Notes: a model not told the origin generated them from the sequence alone. A stretch of 64,000 nucleotides of DNA from Filimonas lacunae (GCF_002355595.1 NZ_AP017422.1:5832823-5896822), one strand, 5' to 3'; shown: positions 5,990 through 16,140, counted from the stretch's first letter. Made by a program: numbers and translations.

Positions 5990-8536
5990 TTAAAAATCAA
6001 ATTTTACCCTTGTTCTGATGCCCCATGTAGGAATATCGGCATGCTTCAAATAGGTAAAACGTTTCACCACGTCTACCCTTACTAACTTAAATATGTTCAT
6101 GATCCCTACACTACCTTCAAAATAAGGTTGATTATCGAACACAAAGGTAGATACTACACCGTTTGTTGTAGGAAATTTTATCTGATCCGGGTTCTTTGCC
6201 GGATTATTCTCATCACGTGTAGCTCCATATAAAAGCTTTCCAGCAATTACCTCTCTCAGTTTCAATCGCTTTAACAGCGGTATCTTATTGAAAATAAACC
6301 CGTTAAAGTAATGATCAACCGTTACGGATGCGTAGTGATCACTCACAAACTCCATAAAGTTCATCAGGTTAAACGAGTTTAGCTGGTACGTAAATGTCTG
6401 GTTGGCGCGATGAATAGTCATTAAAGGGAAAGGAACCTTGCCAAACAGGTAGCCACCTTCTGCAGTTATATCTGTAAAACCTAACTGCGATAGATAAAAA
6501 CGCTTTTCAGCACGCAGGTTAATACTCTGGTAGTTATACTCCCCTTTTAAAAGCCCTTTAATACCTGCTATATAGCGGAAAGTAAAAATGGGATACTTGT
6601 TGATGATAGGTATCCGATATAATTTACCCTGGTAAAATTGCTCGTGCGGAGCCCACCTGAATTCCGCAGAAATTTCCGAAGTAGTGATATCATTCACATT
6701 TACATCGGTTCCGTTCACATTTTTAACGTAGGAAATACTGCCGGCAGGTGTTTGTTTCCACCATTTATACCCTATTGTATATCTCAAATGATCACCAAAT
6801 TCTCTTACATAGGAAAAATTGAAGATGTCATTATATAACCACTTGTCATTATTACCTCTTTTGAAGGATAACAGGAAGTTATCTTCCTGCACAAATTGCA
6901 ACTCCTGACCTGGAATTTTAGTATCACGTTGAAAACTGGCCCTTACATAGTGCAAAGGATATCCATAAATGGACTTATTATTAATGGAGTAAGAAGCACT
7001 TAGGAAATATTTCCATTTCTGGTCTTTAAAACCGTAGGCTCCGTAGGTTTCAAAATAGTAGCGTTTACTTAATTTGGGAGTAGTTCTACCACCTAAACGT
7101 AAACGAAAACCTTCTACCGGGTTAAAACTGTAAAAGGTGTTAGCCGGTCCCACCTCAAATGGTCCTGCCTGCTTATAACCTGCCAGTAAAAAAGTTCCCC
7201 AATCCATTAACCTTCTGAAAGATTTCATTTTTTTCAGGCTGTCAATGTTTGCATACACCTTAGACTCAGCACTGGATAAGCTATCGTGACGATGGCTTAT
7301 CCAAAATGTATCCAGACGCTCTTCTGCCTTTTCCTGGATAGCCACAGATGGGCCTTTAAACACACTATCATTAATAGCTACGTTGGTTTGAAAATCTTTA
7401 TAAGAAACAGTGCGCTCCCCTAAAATACCACCTCCATTCTTAGATAAACCAAAATCGGTTACCATGTCACTTTTCTCCAGGTAATACCTGCCCTCTTTAC
7501 TTTTTTCAAATTCCTGGGCAATTTTCAACTGGCGAACGAAGTTCAGGTTCACTTTAGAGCTTACAAACATGTTTATTTGCTGAATACCATAGTTACCATC
7601 CAGTGTAATAAACATAGTACCCCTAAACAATAAATCATCGGGGTTGCGTGGGGTGAAATACATTTTTACCAGCTTCTCACCGTTCAGCTCAACAGTATCC
7701 CGGATATAGAACATGTAAAAAGTAGGCGCCAGGTCGGCAATCGGGCTCAGAAACTGGTTGGTAAGTACTGAAATATTGTTATCGTAAATATTTACATCTT
7801 CATACAATCGGTTCAGGTAGCTACTAACACCCACCATATCCACGAATTCACCAAAATCTACCTTTTTCTTTCCTTTTATTATTGACTTAGATTGTTGCGG
7901 CTTTTTCCGGTAATAGTTGTCAGATAAACTTTCTTCCAGGTATACAGGGGTAACTGTCATTCCCTGCATTTGAGTAGTATCCGGGTTATCAAAAACAAAA
8001 TTATATCTCTTTAAAATCTTACTATCTGTAAGTTTTTTTGAGATTTTGCTTAGCGACAGCTGAATTTTTTCATATTTCTCATAGGAAGCTGTTTCATAAG
8101 CCTGAAGACGGTTATCGTCTTTATGGGCAATTACCTGTCTGATCAGTTCAACGGCTGGGTTGTTCTTGTTACGGTACTTAGCTCTTTTATTAGTAGTAAC
8201 CGTAACATTATTCAGGTTTTTAGGAGAAGGGGCCATCTCTATATTCAAAACCTGGATAGCATCATTACCCAACTTTCTCTTTACAGACTGGTATCCTAAA
8301 ATGGTAAATTCTATAAAACTAACATTGTCATCAGTTTGCACGATAAATCTACCTGCACTATCCGTAATAACTCCTTGCGCACCAGTAAAGAAAACACTCA
8401 CATTTTGCAATGGCAAATGTGTAGCTGCGTCTTTAACAGTACCCTTAATCGTTGTTGTAGTTTGCCCAAACGCTTCAATTCCTCCCAATATCAATAGCAG
8501 CAAAAAACCGAACCCAATTTTTCTTTTCCAATCCAT
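5990..8536 (-). CDS. DUF5686 outer-membrane protein with carboxypeptidase-like regulatory domain
   Basis: The 848-residue protein has a signal peptide (cleavage near AFG-Q, residue 25), then a carboxypeptidase regulatory-like beta-sandwich (about 28-105: IKGTVKDAATHLPLQNVSV). The long remainder is rich in alternating aromatic/polar strands and ends in a charged-hydrophobic strand finishing with F (VKFDF), as expected for an outer-membrane beta-barrel. The DUF5686 family is common in Bacteroidota and its function is unknown. Here it sits within the inositol-lipid operon, 9 nt after gtrA and 21 nt before the CDP-alcohol transferase. A role in moving or anchoring the lipid product at the outer membrane is inference only. 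Confidence 0.75.
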   Translation of the reverse strand: MDWKRKIGFGFLLLLILGGIEAFGQTTTTIKGTVKDAATHLPLQNVSVFFTGAQGVITDSAGRFIVQTDDNVSFIEFTILGYQSVKRKLGNDAIQVLNIEMAPSPKNLNNVTVTTNKRAKYRNKNNPAVELIRQVIAHKDDNRLQAYETASYEKYEKIQLSLSKISKKLTDSKILKRYNFVFDNPDTTQMQGMTVTPVYLEESLSDNYYRKKPQQSKSIIKGKKKVDFGEFVDMVGVSSYLNRLYEDVNIYDNNISVLTNQFLSPIADLAPTFYMFYIRDTVELNGEKLVKMYFTPRNPDDLLFRGTMFITLDGNYGIQQINMFVSSKVNLNFVRQLKIAQEFEKSKEGRYYLEKSDMVTDFGLSKNGGGILGERTVSYKDFQTNVAINDSVFKGPSVAIQEKAEERLDTFWISHRHDSLSSAESKVYANIDSLKKMKSFRRLMDWGTFLLAGYKQAGPFEVGPANTFYSFNPVEGFRLRLGGRTTPKLSKRYYFETYGAYGFKDQKWKYFLSASYSINNKSIYGYPLHYVRASFQRDTKIPGQELQFVQEDNFLLSFKRGNNDKWLYNDIFNFSYVREFGDHLRYTIGYKWWKQTPAGSISYVKNVNGTDVNVNDITTSEISAEFRWAPHEQFYQGKLYRIPIINKYPIFTFRYIAGIKGLLKGEYNYQSINLRAEKRFYLSQLGFTDITAEGGYLFGKVPFPLMTIHRANQTFTYQLNSFNLMNFMEFVSDHYASVTVDHYFNGFIFNKIPLLKRLKLREVIAGKLLYGATRDENNPAKNPDQIKFPTTNGVVSTFVFDNQPYFEGSVGIMNIFKLVRVDVVKRFTYLKHADIPTWGIRTRVKFDF

Positions 8537-8545
8537 TTTGTATGA

Positions 8546-8911
8546 CTATTTAAACACAAACCTTTTCTGAAGAAAGTAATTGTAGGTAATACCCACAACT
8601 ATAGATACGAGAACCTTTATTATCTTGAAGTCGAGATGTGTTAATCTTAATAAAATTGCTATTCCTGCGGTATTCAGAAAAAAATTACCTGACCAAACCA
8701 TAATATACTTGATAATCTGATCTTTCCTGCTTTTGTCAGATGCATTAAAAACCCATCTGCGACTTACCGAGAAATGAAAAATCCCTCCTATCACTACTCC
8801 TGCCATGCCTGCATATAACTTAGGCACTTTGCATGCAGCCTGTAGAACAATGGCTGTTGCATTATCAATGAGGGAAGCCGAAAGAGAAGTTAGTTGTGCT
8901 TTTATAAACAT
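8546..8911 (-). CDS. GtrA family membrane protein
   Basis: The 121-residue protein has four hydrophobic segments and the GtrA family pattern: the sequence FSVSRRWVF after the second helix and the C-terminal motif NYFLQKRFVF. Family members are thought to help move polyprenyl- or lipid-linked sugars across the inner membrane, for example in O-antigen glucosylation. It lies 6 nt after the PgpA-like gene and 9 nt before the DUF5686 gene. A lipid-flipping or lipid-glycosylation role in this pathway is possible but unproven, and no glycosyltransferase gene is adjacent. Confidence 0.75.
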   Translation of the reverse strand: MFIKAQLTSLSASLIDNATAIVLQAACKVPKLYAGMAGVVIGGIFHFSVSRRWVFNASDKSRKDQIIKYIMVWSGNFFLNTAGIAILLRLTHLDFKIIKVLVSIVVGITYNYFLQKRFVFK

Positions 8912-8917
8912 GCGCTG

Positions 8918-9379
8918 TTAGAATATATGCATTGTTATAATAAGCCTTAAAATCAAGTAAGCATACACTGCTGCTACAACATCATCCATCATAACCCCCC
9001 AACCACCTGGCAGTTTTTCTACCCGGCGTATGTATAAGGGCTTAAAAATGTCCATCACTCTGAATAAAATCAACCCGGTCAGTAAATAATCCCAGCGATT
9101 GACAGGAATGTACAAAACAGTAATACACATTCCGGCCGCCTCATCAATTACCACCCGGTAACTATCTTTTCCCCATTCCTTCTCAACAACTGTTCCACAA
9201 AATATGCCCAATGCCAGCAATAGAATCACTGCTATCAACTGGCCATTGGGACTATCATGACCACCTGCCTGAAGCGCATACCAAACCAGCAGCGTTACTA
9301 TTGACGCATATGTGCCGCCGCCTTTTCGTATGTAACCAATGCCCAGGCAAGTGGTTATTATTTTAGAAAATGTCATCAT
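8918..9379 (-). CDS. PgpA-like phosphatase (PI-phosphate phosphatase candidate)
   Basis: The 153-residue membrane protein matches the phosphatidylglycerophosphatase A family. It has a glycine-rich N-terminal motif (GIGYIRKGGGTYAS), the motif VIDEAAGM, the block FRVMDIFKPLYI, and LPGGWGVMMDDVVAA with the acidic pair typical of PgpA. PgpA removes the terminal phosphate from phosphatidylglycerophosphate; in this operon the likely substrate is phosphatidylinositol-phosphate, giving phosphatidylinositol for the AUR1-like enzyme. Its start overlaps the stop of the inositol-phosphate synthase gene by 4 nt (ATGA), so translation is probably coupled. A second Met lies one codon later. A housekeeping role in phosphatidylglycerol synthesis cannot be excluded from this window. 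Confidence 0.8.
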   Translation of the reverse strand: MMTFSKIITTCLGIGYIRKGGGTYASIVTLLVWYALQAGGHDSPNGQLIAVILLLALGIFCGTVVEKEWGKDSYRVVIDEAAGMCITVLYIPVNRWDYLLTGLILFRVMDIFKPLYIRRVEKLPGGWGVMMDDVVAAVYAYLILRLIITMHIF

Positions 9380-10704
9380 GACAATACATCAACCAAATCC
9401 TGGTAGTAATCTAACCCCAGGTGTGTTATTAAATCTTCCCCCATCATGTGACGTAAAGTATTCTGCAACTTCATCAGTTGTTTGAAAATGTCATGTTCAG
9501 GTCTTAATTCCGGTGCAGTTTGTGGTGATTTCAGATAGAATGATAACCATTCCTGGATACCAGACATATTAGCTCTTTTTGCCAGATCAATAAACAACGC
9601 CAGATCTAATACAATGGGCGCAGCTAAAATAGAATCACGACATAAGAAGTTCACCTTAATCTGCATTGGATAACCTAACCAGCCAAAGATGTCGATGTTA
9701 TCCCAGCTTTCTTTGTTATCACCATGCGGAGGGTAGTAATTGATACGTACTTTATGGTAAATTTCACCATACAGGTCTGGGTTGGTTTCTGGTTTGAATA
9801 TATCTTCCAGCACCCCCAGTTTAGATACTTCTTTTGTTTTGAAGTTATCCGGATCGTCCAGTACCAGACCATCCCTGTTTCCTAATATATTAGTAGAGAA
9901 CCATCCGTGTACACCTAAAGCTCTTGCTTGTAAGCCTGGTGCCAGGATCGTTTTCATTAAAGTTTGACCAGTTTTGAAATCTTTACCAGCAATAGGCGTA
10001 TTCGTTTCTTTAGATAATTCTACTAAAGCCGGAATATCAATGGTAAGGTTAGGTGCACCATTTGCAAAAGGAACGCCCAATTTCAGCGCCGCATAAGCGT
10101 AAATCATGCTGGGAGCAATATTAGGATCGTTTTCTTTTAACCCTTTTTCAAAATTAGCCAGGGTTTCATGCACCTCTGATGCTTCAAAGTAAATTTCAGT
10201 AGAGCCACACCAAACCACCACTACGCGGTTTACATCATTGGCATCTTTGAAATTTTCAATATCGTCCATTACCTGCTTAGCTAAATCCCACTTGGTAGCA
10301 CCAGTTTTTATGAATTGGCCGTCAAGGTTTTTAACGAAAGTTCTGTCAAACACAGCCTTCATTGGCTTAATAGCTTCCAACTCCGGTTTAATTTTTTCCA
10401 GCAAAGAAGCTTCTAACACTTTTGCATGAACAGCAGCCTGGTAAACGTTGTCTTCATAAACATCCCAACCGCCAAAAACAATATCCTGCAGATTAGCCAA
10501 AGGCACGAAATCTTTAATTAAAGGATACTTGCTCTCTGTTCTTTTACCTAAACGGATGTTTCCCATTTGAGTTAAAGCACCGATAGGTTTAGCCAATCCT
10601 TTATTCACAGCAATAACACCCGCCATGAACGTAGTAGCTACAGCTCCCATACCAGGCGTAAGAATGCCTAGCTTGCCTTCAGCTTTCTGAATTTGCTCTT
10701 TCAT
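9376..10704 (-). CDS. Myo-inositol-1-phosphate synthase
   Basis: The 442-residue protein matches the bacterial inositol-3-phosphate synthase family. The N-terminal NAD-binding glycine-rich segment is GILTPGMGAVATTFMAGV (about residues 13-30), followed by GGWDVYEDN, a central VVVWCGSTEI strand, and the catalytic region GKDFKTGQT with its lysine, then DNKESWDNIDI. It converts glucose-6-phosphate to myo-inositol-phosphate in the cytoplasm and commits carbon to inositol lipids. It is the first gene of a seven-gene operon with gaps of 21 nt or less, starting after a terminator that closes the serine palmitoyltransferase gene. A consensus -7 box lies 73 nt upstream of the ATG. Confidence 0.88.
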   Translation of the reverse strand: MKEQIQKAEGKLGILTPGMGAVATTFMAGVIAVNKGLAKPIGALTQMGNIRLGKRTESKYPLIKDFVPLANLQDIVFGGWDVYEDNVYQAAVHAKVLEASLLEKIKPELEAIKPMKAVFDRTFVKNLDGQFIKTGATKWDLAKQVMDDIENFKDANDVNRVVVVWCGSTEIYFEASEVHETLANFEKGLKENDPNIAPSMIYAYAALKLGVPFANGAPNLTIDIPALVELSKETNTPIAGKDFKTGQTLMKTILAPGLQARALGVHGWFSTNILGNRDGLVLDDPDNFKTKEVSKLGVLEDIFKPETNPDLYGEIYHKVRINYYPPHGDNKESWDNIDIFGWLGYPMQIKVNFLCRDSILAAPIVLDLALFIDLAKRANMSGIQEWLSFYLKSPQTAPELRPEHDIFKQLMKLQNTLRHMMGEDLITHLGLDYYQDLVDVLS

Positions 10705-10776
10705 ATTACATTTTGATTTATAGAATAACTAAGAATAACCATTTGTCATGTCACTACATGTCCGGTACAACCACGG

Positions 10777-10784
10777 CAAAGGTA
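10777..10784 (-). promoter_or_regulatory. Candidate -7 box of the inositol-lipid operon
   Basis: On the minus strand this reads TACCTTTG, a full match to TAnnTTTG, within the 323-bp gap upstream of the inositol-phosphate synthase. The predicted start is near 10770, leaving a leader of about 65 nt. No good -33 TTG is visible at the expected place. Together with the terminator at 10953-11010 it supports an independent transcript for the seven downstream genes. Confidence 0.4.
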
Positions 10785-10952
10785 TAAGTAACCTTATATT
10801 CTTTTTGCAGAAAATCTCTTTTAACATATTATCATAGAATAACAATTGCAAAAGCCTGATTTGTAGCAATCCGGAAAAGATAACAGCTTCATTTGACAAA
10901 AACTACAGGGCGTAGTGTGCTATTATCACGGAAAAGAGAGAATAGGTAGCGG

Positions 10953-11010
10953 AAAAAAGCCGGCATTGCAGTTAATTGCTTAAAGCAAATGAGAATAACT
11001 GCAATGCGGC
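10953..11010 (-). terminator. Long-stem intrinsic terminator after serine palmitoyltransferase
   Basis: Arms at 10959-10974 and 10996-11010 pair over 15 bp with one bulged G. A smaller inverted repeat (ATTGCTT/AAGCAAT) lies inside the loop. On the minus strand the stem is followed by six T. It begins 17 bp after the stop of the gene at 11028-12251, so it should end that transcript before the inositol-phosphate synthase gene. The remaining gap (10705-10952) shows only the candidate promoter. Confidence 0.75.
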
Positions 11011-11027
11011 TCTACAATATAATATTG

Positions 11028-12251
<1,224 letters not shown>

Positions 12252-12328
12252 TTAGCCTGTATTTCAATATGTTGTAAAACGTTTACAGGGAACGAATATT
12301 ATTTCAGTTTGGTCGGAGAAACGAAAAA

Positions 12329-12336
12329 CAAAAATA
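12329..12336 (-). promoter_or_regulatory. Candidate -7 box of the serine palmitoyltransferase gene
   Basis: The minus strand reads TATTTTTG, matching TAnnTTTG, 77 nt upstream of the ATG at 12251. A TTTTG lies 14 nt further upstream, closer than the usual 18-20 nt spacing for a -33 element. Position between the upstream terminator (12444-12473) and the gene supports it. Confidence 0.35.
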
Positions 12337-12443
12337 ACAGGATATTAGAACAAAACGGCTATTTGTTCAAAAATTTTTAAAAAACAGCCCGTTTACAACA
12401 TATTGGTCGGGTATTTAATGTGTAAAAGCCACTTTCGTATTTT

Positions 12444-12473
12444 AAAAAAGAGGCGGCTGTAGAAACAACCGCC
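12444..12473 (-). terminator. Intrinsic terminator, minus strand
   Basis: The stem GGCGGCTGT / ACAACCGCC (9 bp with one wobble, 4-nt loop at 12461-12464) is followed on the minus strand by TCTTTTTT. It lies about 300 bp downstream of the tetR stop at 12771 and separates that transcript from the serine palmitoyltransferase promoter. Confidence 0.65.
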
Positions 12474-12770
12474 GTGAAATTATAACCAAATCCAACTGTA
12501 GACATTTTAAAGTTCCGGACAGGCTTTCGCCACCTGACTCACATTTTCCCGTTCCGGAAGACTGATTATCCAGCGCATCTTTTACTATAATAGTTCCCCT
12601 TTCTGTTAGTTGTTCCTGTCTTTTTATAAAAGATGCACCGGACAACACAATCAATAATAAATCCCCTCTATTCTTCTCTAATCCTTACTAAATATCCCTA
12701 TCCGACCTAAATAACTATCAAAACTTTAGAATATTAGCGTTTCTTAGTCTAAAGAGACGCAAAAAAACTG
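12474..12770. other. 297-bp region between tetR stop and its terminator
   Basis: This stretch would be transcribed on the minus strand as a long 3' tail of the tetR mRNA. A 70-codon frame (12442-12654, minus) runs through it into the terminator hairpin, but it has only a TTG start and no recognisable domain, so I do not call it. A TTTAGACTAA sequence near 12750 (minus strand) resembles the repeated motif upstream of tetR. Otherwise I see nothing here. Confidence 0.4.
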
Positions 12771-13367
12771 CTATAAATTCTTAATGCCATTAAACAGCAC
12801 CTCCATATACCAGTCTATCTGTGCTTCTAATTCGTCTAACCTGTTGCCAATGATAGAAGCAATTTCCACTCCGCGCTGACTACTTACTAATGTAAACGCC
12901 AGCAAATCCAATTCACTCTGCTTTAACTTAGAAAATTCACCTGTTACAATACCATACTGCAAAATGCTCTTCACAATATCTGTTTCTACACTGTCAAATC
13001 CTTTCCTGATATTCCTTTCTATTTCATTACAGTTTTGTACTTCACGTACAACTACCTGATAAAGAACCGTTATTTTAGAAATTTCCCTGAATTTAACTCT
13101 AACGTAAGCTTCCATTTTGGCCGTAGCAGTAGGTTGGAGCGCAACAGCTTCCTGGATGCGCTTGAATATTGCATCCTTTTCATGCCGCATTACAGCATCA
13201 AAAATCTCCTCTTTGCTCTTATAATAATAGTAAAGTGTACTTTTCCCCTTTCCTACTGCGCGGGCAATATCCTCCATTGTGGTTTTATTTAAACCAAAAT
13301 GACGGAACAGCTTACCAGCCTCCTGCAGTACCTCTGCTTTTATTATTTCATCTTTGGAAAGAAGCAT
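12771..13367 (-). CDS. TetR/AcrR family transcriptional regulator (right flank of lipid locus)
   Basis: The 198-residue protein has the TetR DNA-binding domain at about residues 8-55 (FRHFGLNKTTMEDIARAVG, then STLYYYYKSKEEIFDAV). This segment is strikingly like the TetR at 2476-3114, including the shared block YYYYKSKEEIF, and the two bracket the inositol-sphingolipid genes. The C-terminal ligand domain differs and no ligand can be named. It is divergent from the metalloprotease at 13527. Its own promoter appears to carry a -7 box (TAATTTTG, minus strand, 13396-13403) overlapped by a repeated TAGwCCAAAAT motif, which suggests self-regulation. Control of SPT just downstream is an inference. 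Confidence 0.85.
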   Translation of the reverse strand: MLLSKDEIIKAEVLQEAGKLFRHFGLNKTTMEDIARAVGKGKSTLYYYYKSKEEIFDAVMRHEKDAIFKRIQEAVALQPTATAKMEAYVRVKFREISKITVLYQVVVREVQNCNEIERNIRKGFDSVETDIVKSILQYGIVTGEFSKLKQSELDLLAFTLVSSQRGVEIASIIGNRLDELEAQIDWYMEVLFNGIKNL

Positions 13368-13372
13368 ACTTT

Positions 13373-13403
13373 TAGACCAAAATGGTTTTATAGTCCAAAA
13401 TTA
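13373..13403. promoter_or_regulatory. tetR promoter with direct repeat (candidate operator)
   Basis: TAGACCAAAAT (13373-13383) and TAGTCCAAAAT (13391-13401) form a direct repeat, 18 bp apart start to start. The second copy includes the minus-strand -7 box TAATTTTG (13396-13403), and the first lies across the predicted transcript start and leader. Placement over the promoter is what an autoregulatory site would look like. The motif is not palindromic in a simple way, which is less typical for TetR operators. Confidence 0.4.
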
Positions 13404-13526
13404 GGCAACTTCATTTATATATAAGACAGTTTTTAGAAAATCTTAGCATTCTTTTTTAACCGCTTGTGTAAATCCCCACACATTCACCGGGAAATTAAAA
13501 TACATTCAGAGAAACAAAATTGCTAC

Positions 13527-16103
13527 ATGAAACATATACTACTGCTTGGCCTAATTACCTGTTTTTCACAGGTAAAGGCACAACAACCTCCCGGTTCTGT
13601 ATCAAAACCAAACGATGCTAAAGCTGATTCGGCTAAATCTGCCGCCAAAAAACTATCTATTACTGAAAAGATAAAGGGCAATCAAAAGAAACAAGGCTTA
13701 TTTACTCTGTATCAGGATACTGCCACAGGCAGCGTACAGTTGTATGTGAAGCGCGACCAGCTGGGAAAGGAATTTATTTACCAGAGTTTTTCTATCAATG
13801 GGCCAACTACCCTGTTTTTAAATCAAAGTATGCACAGAGCTACTATGGTTTTAAAAATTGAAAAAGCCTTTGACAAGCTGGAGTTTTCCGAAGTAAACAC
13901 CAATTTTTATTATAATAAGAGCAACCCGGTTAGCAAAGCAGCTAATATTGATAAACCTGAAGCAATCATATTATCTGAGAAGGTAACTGCAGAAGACTCT
14001 ACAGGTTACCTGATAAATGCAGATGCACTTTTTCTAAGTGAAAAGCTGGATCCCGTAAAACCAACGCTCCCGCCATCCATGGCCATGTCTATATTTAATC
14101 TGGGCATGCTAAACATACAAAAAAGCAAGTACGCCAATATTAGGTCCTTCCCGGATAATACCGATGTGGTAGTAGACCTTACTTATGACAATCCAAATAT
14201 TACAGCTTCCAGCGGTCCGGATATTACAGATGGCAGATATGTGAGAGTGCGTATGCAACACAGCTTAATTGCCATGCCAGAAAATGTATTCCTCCCCCGC
14301 AGGGACGACCCACGGGTTGGTTATTTTATGGAAGAAGTAACTGATCTTACCAGCATCAGCCCTGTTCCTTATAAAGACATTATCCATAGATGGAACCTAC
14401 AAAAGAAAGACCCTTCCGCTGCCATCAGCGAACCAGTTGAACCTATTGTATACTGGATTGAGAACACTACCCCGCTGGAATACCGCAAAACAATTATGGA
14501 AGCAGGCTTAAAGTGGAATGAAGCATTTGAAAAGGCAGGTTTTAAAAATGCTGTTCAAATGAAAATAATGCCTGATACAGCCAGCTGGGATCCTGCCGAC
14601 ATACATTATAATGTAATACGCTGGGTGTCGTCGGCCCAGCCAAGTTATGGTGCTATTGGTCCTAGCTTTGTAAATCCCAAAACAGGCCAGATTTTGGGAG
14701 CCGACATTACTGTAGAATGGTTTTCAGGAAGTTACACCCCTGTTTATGATGAACTGGTAAGCAATACAACCTCTGCTACACCTGCTTTTACCCTATTTAA
14801 CCAAGACAGTACGCAGGGCAGCCACAGCTGTATGCTGGCCCATGAATTAAAGAATCAATTCACAACCGGACTTACTACTATGGAAGCCACTGGCGCCAGT
14901 GATGAAGAAATCAAAGAAATGCATAAGCAGTTTCTCACCTACCTTATTATGCATGAAATGGGGCATACATTAGGCCTGAATCATAATATGAAAGCAAGTC
15001 AGATGTTAAGTCCTGCACAAATTAACGACACCACTATTACACATAAAATCGGACTAATTGGCTCTGTAATGGATTATCCAGCCATTAACATATCACTTGA
15101 CAGAAGTAAACAAGGTGATTATTATACCACTAAAGCCGGACCATATGACCTATGGGCCATTGAATACGGCTACACTCCCTTTGCTAATGCGACTACAGAA
15201 AAAGCAGGCCTTCATACCATTCTATCCAAAAGCACTGATCCTCAATTAACTTTTGGCAATGACGGCGATGACATGCGCTCGCCTGGTAAAGCCATGGACC
15301 CACGGGTAAACATCAACGATTTAACCAATGATGCCATAGGGTACGCGGAAGATCGTTTTAAGCTGGTAAATAATCTTATGAGCAAACTTGTAGCTAAGTA
15401 CAGCAAACCTGATCAATCCTATGCTGAACTAAGAGCGCGCTACAATACTTTGAATGGGCAAAGGGGTAATATGATTGCCGCTGTAAGCCGTTATATTGGT
15501 GGTGTGTATATTGACAGAAGCTTCCCTGATCAAAAATCACCCAATAAACCTTACACGCCCGTTTCTATTGCCACTCAAAAAAAAGCCATAGCTATTTTAA
15601 ACAAATATGTTTTTGCACCTGATGCATTTGATGCTGACGCACAGGTATTTCCTTACCTGCAACTTCAGAGAAGAGGTTTTAATCAACCTTATTCCGGAGA
15701 AGACTATAAAATCACCGGTACTTTATTAAACATTCAAACCTATGGGGCCCTTGCTCATATTTTAAGCCCCGTTACCCTTCAACGCATTACCAATAGCCGA
15801 CTTTATGGTAACCAGTATAGTATAGCTGATATTATGTCTGACCTGACAAAAGGTATTTTTGATGCAGACATTCAAACAAATGTGAATGTTTATAGACAAT
15901 ATTTACAGAGTGTTTATGTAAAAGGTGTCATTCAAATAGCAGCAGACAATACGCCTGTTGATGATATAGCAAAAGCCGGTGCGAGATATACGCTTAAGAA
16001 ACTCAGAACAAGATTAGCTACCGCTACTTCTACTAATGAAGAAACCAAAGCACATAGAAATAATCTTATTTACCTAATAGACAATGCATTAACAGTTAAA
16101 TAA
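13527..16103 (+). CDS. Zinc-dependent metalloprotease, DUF5117/DUF5118/DUF4953 family
   Basis: I chose the ATG at 13527 because it starts a clean signal peptide (MKHILLLGLITCFSQVKA, cleavage near AQA/AQQ); the upstream extension to 13464 has only a TTG start. The mature 858-residue product has N-terminal DUF5118/DUF5117-like parts, then a metzincin-like catalytic site HEMGHTLGLNHN with zinc ligands H476, H480 and H486, followed by a Met-turn sequence (GSVMDYP). The C-terminal third is the family-specific tail. It should be a secreted or periplasmic protease of unknown substrate. The family is common in Bacteroidota. It is divergent from tetR (159 bp between the starts) and ends with a strong terminator, so it is probably a single-gene unit. 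Confidence 0.85.
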   Translation: MKHILLLGLITCFSQVKAQQPPGSVSKPNDAKADSAKSAAKKLSITEKIKGNQKKQGLFTLYQDTATGSVQLYVKRDQLGKEFIYQSFSINGPTTLFLNQSMHRATMVLKIEKAFDKLEFSEVNTNFYYNKSNPVSKAANIDKPEAIILSEKVTAEDSTGYLINADALFLSEKLDPVKPTLPPSMAMSIFNLGMLNIQKSKYANIRSFPDNTDVVVDLTYDNPNITASSGPDITDGRYVRVRMQHSLIAMPENVFLPRRDDPRVGYFMEEVTDLTSISPVPYKDIIHRWNLQKKDPSAAISEPVEPIVYWIENTTPLEYRKTIMEAGLKWNEAFEKAGFKNAVQMKIMPDTASWDPADIHYNVIRWVSSAQPSYGAIGPSFVNPKTGQILGADITVEWFSGSYTPVYDELVSNTTSATPAFTLFNQDSTQGSHSCMLAHELKNQFTTGLTTMEATGASDEEIKEMHKQFLTYLIMHEMGHTLGLNHNMKASQMLSPAQINDTTITHKIGLIGSVMDYPAINISLDRSKQGDYYTTKAGPYDLWAIEYGYTPFANATTEKAGLHTILSKSTDPQLTFGNDGDDMRSPGKAMDPRVNINDLTNDAIGYAEDRFKLVNNLMSKLVAKYSKPDQSYAELRARYNTLNGQRGNMIAAVSRYIGGVYIDRSFPDQKSPNKPYTPVSIATQKKAIAILNKYVFAPDAFDADAQVFPYLQLQRRGFNQPYSGEDYKITGTLLNIQTYGALAHILSPVTLQRITNSRLYGNQYSIADIMSDLTKGIFDADIQTNVNVYRQYLQSVYVKGVIQIAADNTPVDDIAKAGARYTLKKLRTRLATATSTNEETKAHRNNLIYLIDNALTVK

Positions 16104-16107
16104 TTAT

Positions 16108-16138
16108 AAAAGCCCTTGCTTAAAAGCAAGGGCTTTTT
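16108..16138 (+). terminator. Intrinsic terminator of the metalloprotease gene
   Basis: The perfect 14-bp stem AAAAGCCCTTGCTT / AAGCAAGGGCTTTT has a 2-nt loop and is followed by T-rich DNA, starting 5 bp after the stop. A second stem (AAGGGGC / GCCCCTT, 16144-16165) follows directly. Confidence 0.8.
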
Positions 16139-16140
16139 GT

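Noticed and set aside
8160-8570. 136-codon plus-strand frame
   Set aside because: It lies opposite the N-terminal part of the DUF5686 gene and shows no domain; a shadow frame.
12442-12654. 70-codon minus-strand frame between serine palmitoyltransferase and tetR
   Set aside because: It has only a TTG start, no recognisable domain, and ends inside a terminator hairpin; treated as untranslated tail of the tetR mRNA.
13464-13526. N-terminal extension of the metalloprotease
   Set aside because: It uses TTG and would bury the signal peptide; the ATG at 13527 gives a clean one.
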